Assembly (NCBI GenBank): GCA_937916075.1
Contig: CALGHW010000403.1
Coordinates: forward strand, 1 to 7,589
Direction of reading: 5' to 3'
DNA length: 7,589 nt
DNA from: an uncultured Prevotella sp.
GTDB taxonomy: Bacteria > Bacteroidota > Bacteroidia > Bacteroidales > Bacteroidaceae
The translations under genes were made by a program, and so were the position numbers. The first letter of the stretch is position 1, and each line of letters starts with the position of its first letter. The notes below the pieces were generated by a model that ran no database searches, was not told the DNA's origin, and worked only from the letters and a program-made list of their open reading frames with translations. Positions 1 to 5,268 of this stretch are shown piece after piece.

Positions 1-22
1 TAACATTTTCTGAAATGTGCTG

Positions 23-30
23 CAAAAATA
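23..30 (-). promoter_or_regulatory. possible Bacteroidetes -7 box for a leftward gene
   Basis: Read on the minus strand, this is TATTTTTG followed by CA, matching the Bacteroidetes -7 consensus TAnnTTTG. A TTTG that could act as the -33 box exists at 54-57, but the spacer is 23 bases instead of about 19, so the match is imperfect. It would drive a gene starting beyond the left edge. In so AT-rich a stretch a chance match is quite possible. Confidence 0.25.
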
Positions 31-132
31 AGAAAAAGAAAGAGTAGAACAGGCAAAATTCAGTTTACAAAAAATTTACTTTTCACTTTCGCACACTTGT
101 AAAAAACTTGTAAATTCATATAAATATCTGAT

Positions 133-258
133 TTACAATATATTATTGATATACTCGTCAAGATCTTTAGCGGAACCTTCCGTACCCCATAATTTCTTAT
201 GAAGTCGTTTTCTTGCCAATGTCACAGCACCAGAACTGCGACAGATACTAATAAAGAT
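133..258 (-). pseudogene. C-terminal relic of a helix-turn-helix regulator (putative)
   Basis: On the minus strand a frame ending in TAA at 133-135 encodes about 40 residues that read like a real protein end: a helix with SSGAVTLARKRLHKKL, a glycine-containing turn WGTEGSAKD, and a final acidic helix DLDEYINNIL. This resembles, from memory, the C-terminal DNA-recognition helix and tail of LuxR-like regulators of Bacteroidetes, where a 'V..AR.RL.KKL' helix is followed by a short acidic tail. The frame stays open only to a TGA at 289-291, inside the loop of the neighbouring hairpin, and contains no ATG, so it cannot be an intact gene. The rest of the protein is not visible in the 200 bases upstream in any frame. 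I infer a gene truncated by rearrangement; family assignment is tentative and no database search was possible. Confidence 0.4.
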
Positions 259-275
259 GAAAGAGAATAACGAGA

Positions 276-305
276 TGGGCCATGCTGCTCACGCAGCATG
301 GCCCA
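276..305 (-). terminator. 13-bp perfect hairpin, possible terminator of the sigma gene
   Basis: TGGGCCATGCTGC (276-288) and its exact reverse complement (293-305) are separated by a four-base loop, TCAC. The GC-rich stem is the strongest simple hairpin in the window. It lies about 150 bases downstream of the sigma factor stop. On the minus strand it is followed by a T-rich but interrupted stretch (TCTCGTTATTCTCTTTC) rather than a clean T run, and on the plus strand no T run follows. A transcript end for the sigma gene is the likeliest role; a dispersed palindromic repeat is the alternative. Confidence 0.4.
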
Positions 306-388
306 CGTTGTCTTCAATACCTGTTGAAGATAAAAAAACTACTAACTACTTAACCTATTAAAAACTTAGATGTATCGATTTTTCATAC

Positions 389-420
389 CACATTGAATGT
401 GTTGTTCTTATCCTGAGAAC
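389..420. repeat. two adjacent small dyads downstream of the sigma gene
   Basis: CACATTGAATGTG (389-401) is a perfect 13-base palindrome around a central G. Immediately beside it, GTTCT (404-408) and AGAAC (416-420) form an inverted repeat with a seven-base spacer. Both lie within 70 bases of the sigma factor stop codon. They could fold in the 3' untranslated RNA or bind a dimeric regulator; nothing in the sequence decides between these, and short dyads arise by chance in AT-rich DNA. Confidence 0.25.
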
Positions 421-457
421 TCATCCTTACCTCAATATCCCTTACCGCTGAAAGCAG

Positions 458-985
458 CTATGCATCCATCCGCATGGCCACATAATGACGCACCTGCTTG
501 CGCGAAGAGAACAGTTGGGCCTCGATAGTACGTTTCGACAGCCCCAGCCGTCCGGCTATCTCGCCGGCGCTGAGCCCCTCGACGAGACTCATCGTATAGA
601 CCCTGCCACAAGCCGGCGACAACAGGCTGATGCCTTGATGGAGGATAGCCTCTATCTCGCGGCCACGCACCGTGCGCTCAGCGTCACAGTGCTGCAGACT
701 GCGCTCGGCATAGGTCAGCTCCTGGTCGGCCGCCTTGCAAATCATCCGGTGGCGCAAGTGGTCGTTGACGATATTCTGGGTGATACGGAAGGCAAACGAC
801 TTGACGGTAGCCTCACATATCATATCTGTGTAATGGAGCATCCGCACAAAGGCATCCTGCACCACGTCCTCACTCTCTTCCTGATTGCCCAGTCGTACCC
901 GGGCATATCCTACAAGCTCGTTGCGGTGAGCTTTGTAGAAGTCACTAATCAGTGACTGCTGTCGGTTCATATTGTCTACGTTCAT
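458..985 (-). CDS. ECF-type sigma-70 family RNA polymerase sigma factor
   Basis: A 175-residue group 4 (extracytoplasmic function) sigma factor, which would bind core RNA polymerase in the cytoplasm and direct it to a private set of promoters. Region 2 spans roughly residues 13-81, with the typical acidic SEDVVQDAFVRML (38-50) and the -10-recognising helix around 66-80 (FRITQNIVNDHLRHR). Region 4 spans about 107-170; its helix-turn-helix is GLSAGEIAGRLGLSKRTIEA (137-156) with the basic tail SSRKQVR. Region 3 is absent, and the length is normal for the class. The ATG at 985 is used; an internal ATG at residue 6 (970) is an alternative, and neither has a clear Shine-Dalgarno, as is usual in Bacteroidetes. 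The gene follows the hybrid two-component gene by 112 bases and has its own promoter with repeats just upstream, so control by that regulator is likely. No FecR-like anti-sigma factor or SusC/SusD gene lies next to it in the window, so its targets are unknown. Confidence 0.93.
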   Translation of the reverse strand: MNVDNMNRQQSLISDFYKAHRNELVGYARVRLGNQEESEDVVQDAFVRMLHYTDMICEATVKSFAFRITQNIVNDHLRHRMICKAADQELTYAERSLQHCDAERTVRGREIEAILHQGISLLSPACGRVYTMSLVEGLSAGEIAGRLGLSKRTIEAQLFSSRKQVRHYVAMRMDA

Positions 986-1020
986 GGTCAGCTTACTGTT
1001 TTAAGTTATTGATAACGCTG

Positions 1021-1051
1021 CAAAGGTAGCCAATAAGCCTGAGAAGAAATG
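1021..1051 (-). promoter_or_regulatory. promoter of the sigma factor gene (good -7, weak -33)
   Basis: Read on the minus strand, 1028-1021 is TACCTTTG followed by CA, an exact match to the Bacteroidetes -7 consensus TAnnTTTG. It would place the transcription start near 1014 and give a leader of about 28 bases before the ATG at 985. No TTTG stands at the expected distance: a 19-base spacer gives CATT, and a 17-base spacer gives TTTC (1046-1049). A strong -7 with a poor -33, abutted by direct repeats, is the usual layout of an activator-dependent promoter. Confidence 0.55.
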
Positions 1052-1088
1052 TATCATTTGTACCAACGAGACATATCAAACGTACCAA
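1052..1088 (-). promoter_or_regulatory. 22-bp-spaced direct repeats, putative AraC-type operator
   Basis: Two copies of a 15-base motif, read on the minus strand as TTGGTAC-N3-TGATA, occupy 1074-1088 and 1052-1066. They agree at 12 of 15 positions, all mismatches falling in the three central bases, and their start-to-start distance is exactly 22 bases, two helical turns. Relative to the inferred start near 1014 they cover about -38 to -52 and -60 to -74, so the proximal copy touches the weak -33 box. AraC-family proteins bind such tandem half sites 21-22 bases apart. The adjacent hybrid two-component system ends in an AraC domain and is the natural candidate to bind here; that pairing is inference. 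I saw no further copy elsewhere in the window. Confidence 0.55.
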
Positions 1089-1097
1089 AATGAACTT

Positions 1098-4000
1098 TTA
1101 CTGTGTTTTATACTGCGAAGGAAGCATACCAAACATATCCTTAAACCTTTTCGCAAAGTTTTGCGGCGAAGAGAAGCCCGTCTGATAGCCCACCTCCTGC
1201 ACGCTGAGCCGCCCCTGACGCAACAGTTGGGCGGCATACTTCAGCCGCACCGTACGGATAAAGTCGGCCGGGGTCTGGCCGGTCAGCGAACGTATCTTGC
1301 GGTAGAGACTCATGCGCGACATGAGCACGTCGCGGGCCAGTTGCTCAATGCCATAGTCCGAATCGCTGATGTGCCGCTCGACACACCCGATGACCCGGTT
1401 GACGAAGTCCTCGTCGGGCTGGGTGGAGGCCACGGCCTTGGCGTCGAGCGTGGCACTGTGGCTGAAGAGGCTCACCCGCTCGTCGCGCTTGGCCAGCAGG
1501 TTGTCTATGCGGGCCTGGAGCGTATCCAGGTCGAAAGGCTTCTGGAGATAGCCATCGGCTCCAACCTGATAAGCCTGGGTACGACCCTTGTCGCTGTCCC
1601 AGGCCGTGAGCAGGATGACGGGTATGTGCGAGGTGTGCAGGTCGGCCTTGAGCCGGCGGCACATCTCGGTGCCGTTCATGCGCGGCATCATCACGTCGCT
1701 CACCACGATGTCGGGGTTCTGGCTGGAGGCAATGAGCAGTCCGTTCTGCCCGTCGTCGGCCTCAAGCACCTTGTAGCGGTTGGACAGCTCGGCAGCCAGG
1801 AAAGTCCTGAACTCTTGGTTATCCTCGACCAACAAGATGGTTTTGCCGGTAAAGTCAGACGCGGGTGTGGCCTGTGGGCCAGTCTGGGCGGCAGCCATCT
1901 CCTGAGCAGGCTTGAGGTCGGCAGGCAAGACAACCGTGAAGCAGGTACCCTGCCCAATATGACTTTCCACCTGGATATGACCCTGGTGCAACTGCACATA
2001 GTCACGCACGATGTTCAAGCCGATACCCGAGCCCACACGGGTCTGACTCTGGTCCTCGGCCCGGTAGAAACGGTCGAAAATATGCTTCAGGTCGGCCTCG
2101 CTGATGCCGCAGCCTGTGTCGGCCACCAGGATGGACACGGCCGGGCGGGAGTCGCATACAGTACGGTCTAAGGTGACAGTCACCTGTCCTTCAGGCGGTG
2201 TGAACTTGAAAGCGTTAGACAGCAAGTTTGTCAATATTTTTCCCACCTTGTCATTATCAAAATACATCAGCAGAGTATCGGTCTGGTTCTCAAAGTGAAG
2301 CTCCACCTGCCGCTGGAGCGCCAAGGGCGAGAACTTGCTCACGGTATATTCCACAAACTCATTGATACAGCCACTGTGCAGCAAGAGCTTCTCGCCGCCC
2401 ATCTCCATACGCCGGAAATCGAGCAACTGGTTGACCAGCTGGAGCAGGTCGCCGGCATTGCGGTCAACAGCCTGCAGCCGCTGGCGGGCCGTCTCATCCT
2501 TGCTGTCCCGGATTACGGCCCGCAAAGGAGTGATAATCAGCGTGAGCAGGGTGCGAAACTCGTGGCTGATATTGGTGAAAAAGCGGTATTTCATCTCCTC
2601 CACCTCCTGAAGTTTCTCCAGCTCCATACGCTGCCGGTTGCGCTCCATCCGATGGCGATAGACAAGGATGACGGCACCTACCACCACCAACAGATAAAAC
2701 AGGCGGGCCCACCAGGTGGCCCATAGCGGAGCCTCCACCTCGATGACGAGCGTGGCGGGCCGCCCCCAACGCTTGTCCAGTCCGGCCGTGTACACCTCAA
2801 AGGTGTATTCACCGGGAGGCAAGGCCGTATAGGTGGCTACCCCCTGGCCCCCCTGTCCGCGGGTCTCCACCCACCGGCTGTCCAGTCCGCGCAACCGGTA
2901 GCGATAGTAGGTATGCAGGGGAGCCTTGTAATTGAGTCCGGAGAAGCGGAGCGTGATGAAGTTTTCGTCATAGCGCAGCACCACCTTCCGGGTGGTGGCC
3001 AAGGAAGAGGCAAGAATCTCGCGCCCCTTGAAGTTCATGCCCGGCTTCACCTCCTTATCATACAGGAAAAGAGACGTGAGCAACGGGTGGCCCTCATAGC
3101 GGGTGGGGGAGATGGTCGTGGGGTCTATGAGATAGAAGCCGTCGGCACAGCCCATATAGACGCGGCCGCCACTGGCCGCGGCGCAGTCGGGCAGGAAGTG
3201 GCTGTCGGTAAGGGCATTGTGCACGTCGAACACATCAAGCCGCAGGTTTGGGGTGCCGACCTTGGCCTTCGGGACAGAGACAGGACTGAAGCGGCACAGG
3301 CCGTTGGCCGTGGCCACCCACACACATCCTTGACTATCCTGAACGACACTCTGCACCACATTGCTGGGCATTCCCTCGGCTGTGGTCCAACGGACTACCG
3401 AACGGGTGGACGCCTGATAAACATACAGACCGGTGAAGGTGCCTATCCATATCCGTCCCTGGCGGTCGGCCTGCACGGTCTTACAGGGGGCGTTGAGCAG
3501 CTCCAGCATCTCCGGGTCGGCCACCAGCTCAGCAAGAGGCTGCACCCGGTCGAGGTCAGGACGGTAGACATACAGGCCGGTGGACGACGCCACCCAGAGC
3601 CGTCCCTGACCGTCACAGGCCATGCTGTTGACCATTTTATAAGGTCGCAGTTCGGGATGACGCAAGAAGAGCGGTATGATGGTGTGACGGTGCTCGTCGA
3701 AAGCGCCTATGCCGCCCTGGAAGCCTATCCACACCCGTCCCTGGCGGTCTTCGGCGAAGCAGCGCGCAATATTGAAATTGACATCCTCCAGAGGGTTCTC
3801 ACCCTGCAGATAATGATGCGTGGAACCATCGGGGTCCACCACATAAAGTCCACCTCTGAACGAGCCTATCCAGAGGCGGTCGCGGTGGTCGCGGTACATC
3901 TGAAGATAGTCTTTGCCGGCCAGTTGGGTCAACGTCTTGCCAAACTGCCGTGTGGCCGTCTGGTATTTCCATATACCGTCGGCGCCGGTGATACAGATAT

Positions 4001-5078
4001 TACCGTCGGGCAGCGCACAGAGCCGGTAGCCATAGGCGTTGGACATACCTTGGCCCACAGTAGAGACAAAGGGAAATTTCCGGAGGTTGGCCGTGGCATT
4101 ATAATAGCACAGGCCACTGGAATAAAGCCCCACAAAGAGATTGCCACGGTCATATTCCAGCGTGTTGATGTCGTCGTCGAGGGTATCGCCCGTACCGGTG
4201 ACAAGCGGTATCAGCCGGTTGGCCTGAGGCTGTCGGCTGTCGGTAAGCCACAGGCCGCCGTGGCGCACGGCCACTAAGGCCCGCCCGTTCCCGACAGGGG
4301 TAAGGTCGGTCATGGAGTGCTTGCCCGTGGCCCGGAGCGTCTGTCGCCACTGTCGTGTGGCAGGCTGATAATGTGCCACGCCGCTGTCCCATATCAGCCA
4401 TAGGTCACGGCCGTCATAGCCAAACTTCACGAAGTCGCGCATGACCACCTGGTGGCTCCACAACCGCTGGCGATAGAACATCCGCCGGTCGGTCAGCCGC
4501 CAGCCCACGACCCTTCCGTCGGCATACACCATCCACACCTCGTCGCCTCTCCGGCACACGTCACGCAGGCCGTTGACGGACAGGGCGACGGTAATGGCCT
4601 GCTGGCGGGCGGCGGCATAACGCAACCGTCCGCTGCGGGTGACGGCCCAAAAGCCATGGCGGTTGTCGATGAAGAAATTGTCCACGGGTTCGTGGATGCC
4701 CTTCTGGGCCAACAACTGCCGCACATCAGTGCGCAGAGCCTCCCGCCGACAGTCCAGCACGCTGATGTTGCCTTGTTCCTTGAACCACACATTATGATTC
4801 TCGTCTGTATAAGCCGTGGGCAACGGTGACACATAGCGTGTGGGGTAGCCTTTCGAGGAGGCTGCCGGAGATTGTATGGTCTTGAAGTCCTGACCGTCAT
4901 AGAGCGACAGTTGCGAGGAGGTGCGCACGCCCATCCGTCCGTCGGGCATCCGAAAAACTTTTTTCACCTCATTATCAGGCAATCCGTTAGTAGTGTCTAT
5001 TCGTCTGAAGGTATAATCGTGGGCGCTGACGCAAATAGCCAGTAGGGTCCATAGTATCGTTAGCAGTATTCTGTTCAT
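1098..5078 (-). CDS. hybrid two-component system sensor/regulator (HTCS)
   Basis: A complete 1326-residue inner-membrane protein joining sensor, histidine kinase, receiver and transcription factor. Such proteins sense periplasmic ligands, classically glycan fragments, and control polysaccharide-use genes. A signal peptide (1-19, cleavage probably after VSA) leads into a beta-propeller sensor of Reg_prop repeats, first NGLPDNEVKKVF (31-42), then clear blades GRVWIG, GRLWVA, GRIWIG and GCVWVA at about 447-590. A Y_Y_Y domain (about 720-783) and one membrane span (about 788-807) follow. The kinase has the H-box SHEFRT with H839, N-box N951 and N955, G1 DTGCG (987-991), F-box FDRFYR (1001-1006) and G2 GSGIGL (1016-1021). 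The receiver (1079-1195) keeps E1085, D1086, phospho-acceptor D1128, T1158 and K1180. An AraC domain fills about 1225-1326. Oddity: residue 844, right after the H-box Thr, is Leu (CTG) where Pro is nearly invariant. The ATG at 5078 gives the signal peptide; its own promoter lies just upstream. The ligand cannot be told from the sequence. Confidence 0.96.
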   Translation of the reverse strand: MNRILLTILWTLLAICVSAHDYTFRRIDTTNGLPDNEVKKVFRMPDGRMGVRTSSQLSLYDGQDFKTIQSPAASSKGYPTRYVSPLPTAYTDENHNVWFKEQGNISVLDCRREALRTDVRQLLAQKGIHEPVDNFFIDNRHGFWAVTRSGRLRYAAARQQAITVALSVNGLRDVCRRGDEVWMVYADGRVVGWRLTDRRMFYRQRLWSHQVVMRDFVKFGYDGRDLWLIWDSGVAHYQPATRQWRQTLRATGKHSMTDLTPVGNGRALVAVRHGGLWLTDSRQPQANRLIPLVTGTGDTLDDDINTLEYDRGNLFVGLYSSGLCYYNATANLRKFPFVSTVGQGMSNAYGYRLCALPDGNICITGADGIWKYQTATRQFGKTLTQLAGKDYLQMYRDHRDRLWIGSFRGGLYVVDPDGSTHHYLQGENPLEDVNFNIARCFAEDRQGRVWIGFQGGIGAFDEHRHTIIPLFLRHPELRPYKMVNSMACDGQGRLWVASSTGLYVYRPDLDRVQPLAELVADPEMLELLNAPCKTVQADRQGRIWIGTFTGLYVYQASTRSVVRWTTAEGMPSNVVQSVVQDSQGCVWVATANGLCRFSPVSVPKAKVGTPNLRLDVFDVHNALTDSHFLPDCAAASGGRVYMGCADGFYLIDPTTISPTRYEGHPLLTSLFLYDKEVKPGMNFKGREILASSLATTRKVVLRYDENFITLRFSGLNYKAPLHTYYRYRLRGLDSRWVETRGQGGQGVATYTALPPGEYTFEVYTAGLDKRWGRPATLVIEVEAPLWATWWARLFYLLVVVGAVILVYRHRMERNRQRMELEKLQEVEEMKYRFFTNISHEFRTLLTLIITPLRAVIRDSKDETARQRLQAVDRNAGDLLQLVNQLLDFRRMEMGGEKLLLHSGCINEFVEYTVSKFSPLALQRQVELHFENQTDTLLMYFDNDKVGKILTNLLSNAFKFTPPEGQVTVTLDRTVCDSRPAVSILVADTGCGISEADLKHIFDRFYRAEDQSQTRVGSGIGLNIVRDYVQLHQGHIQVESHIGQGTCFTVVLPADLKPAQEMAAAQTGPQATPASDFTGKTILLVEDNQEFRTFLAAELSNRYKVLEADDGQNGLLIASSQNPDIVVSDVMMPRMNGTEMCRRLKADLHTSHIPVILLTAWDSDKGRTQAYQVGADGYLQKPFDLDTLQARIDNLLAKRDERVSLFSHSATLDAKAVASTQPDEDFVNRVIGCVERHISDSDYGIEQLARDVLMSRMSLYRKIRSLTGQTPADFIRTVRLKYAAQLLRQGRLSVQEVGYQTGFSSPQNFAKRFKDMFGMLPSQYKTQ

Positions 5079-5117
5079 ATAAAAATATATAGGCTGATGT
5101 GTTCAGGCCTAACATGG

Positions 5118-5148
5118 CAAAGTTAGCACAATTTGAGAATACTGCAAA
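5118..5148 (-). promoter_or_regulatory. consensus Bacteroidetes promoter for the HTCS gene
   Basis: On the minus strand TTTG (5148-5145), a 19-base spacer and TAACTTTG (5125-5118) match the Bacteroidetes -33/-7 consensus exactly in both boxes and in spacing. The start would be near 5111, giving a leader of about 33 bases to the ATG at 5078. The full match needs no activator and fits constant low-level synthesis of a sensor, independent of mutS upstream. A short inverted repeat AAAGGA/TCCTTT (5146-5164) overlaps the -33 box. Confidence 0.65.
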
Positions 5149-5167
5149 GGATTTTCTGTCCTTTTTA

Positions 5168-5213
5168 GAAAGTTGCCTCATTTCTCATGGAAAGCTGGCA
5201 ACTTTCCATGAGA
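5168..5213. repeat. two interlocking inverted repeats between mutS and the HTCS gene
   Basis: Stem A pairs TCTCATGGAAAG (5183-5194) with its exact complement at 5202-5213, a 12-bp stem with a 7-base loop. Stem B pairs GAAAGTTGCC (5168-5177) with its exact complement at 5197-5206, a 10-bp stem with a 19-base loop. The two share 5202-5206, so only one can form fully at a time. The element starts about 56 bases after the mutS stop. No T run follows on either strand, so it is not a standard intrinsic terminator. It may end or stabilise the mutS transcript, act as an alternative-fold switch, or be a small dispersed palindromic element. Confidence 0.6.
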
Positions 5214-5268
5214 GACCAGGGGAAAAGGCTGGGACGGAACATTCCGCATGCCCGCCACAGAATCCCCG

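Larger units (their letters stand above)
1..457. other. intergenic region without an intact gene
   Basis: This AT-rich stretch follows the sigma factor gene and carries no complete gene that I can support. From right to left it holds small dyads (389-420), a short inverted repeat TCTTCAA/TTGAAGA (311-330) beside an A7 run, a 13-bp perfect hairpin (276-305), a degenerate reading frame resembling the C-terminus of a helix-turn-helix regulator (133-258), a direct repeat ACTTGTAAA near 96-115, and a box resembling a leftward -7 promoter element (23-30). A six-base inverted repeat ACATTT/AAATGT lies at 3-18. The base composition is much more AT-rich than the flanking genes. The next gene to the left lies outside the window. 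Confidence 0.7.

Noticed and set aside
311..341. TCTTCAA/TTGAAGA hairpin next to an A7 run, considered as a terminator.
   Set aside because: On the minus strand, where the transcribed genes lie, the T run comes before the stem rather than after it; on the plus strand the stem is followed by A, not T.
383..424. A 13-codon minus-strand frame (MSSQDKNNTFNVV) with a GAGG five bases before its ATG, downstream of the sigma gene.
   Set aside because: It is too short to distinguish from chance, no family is recognised, and Shine-Dalgarno-like strings are weak evidence in Bacteroidetes.
485..955. A 156-codon open frame on the plus strand, antisense to the sigma factor.
   Set aside because: The minus-strand product is a clear ECF sigma factor; the antisense product has no recognisable feature.
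2913..4277. A 454-codon open frame on the plus strand, antisense to the HTCS sensor domain.
   Set aside because: It lies wholly inside the confidently assigned HTCS gene, shows no recognisable domain and has the low-complexity look of an antisense frame kept open by GC-rich codon use on the other strand.
4987..5181. A 64-codon minus-strand frame overlapping the HTCS start and its promoter.
   Set aside because: It overlaps the signal peptide coding region in another frame and the consensus promoter, and has no recognisable feature.
5118..5268. Search for the TTGGTAC-N3-TGATA motif upstream of the HTCS gene as a sign of autoregulation.
   Set aside because: No copy was seen in this gap, so direct autoregulation through this motif is not supported.
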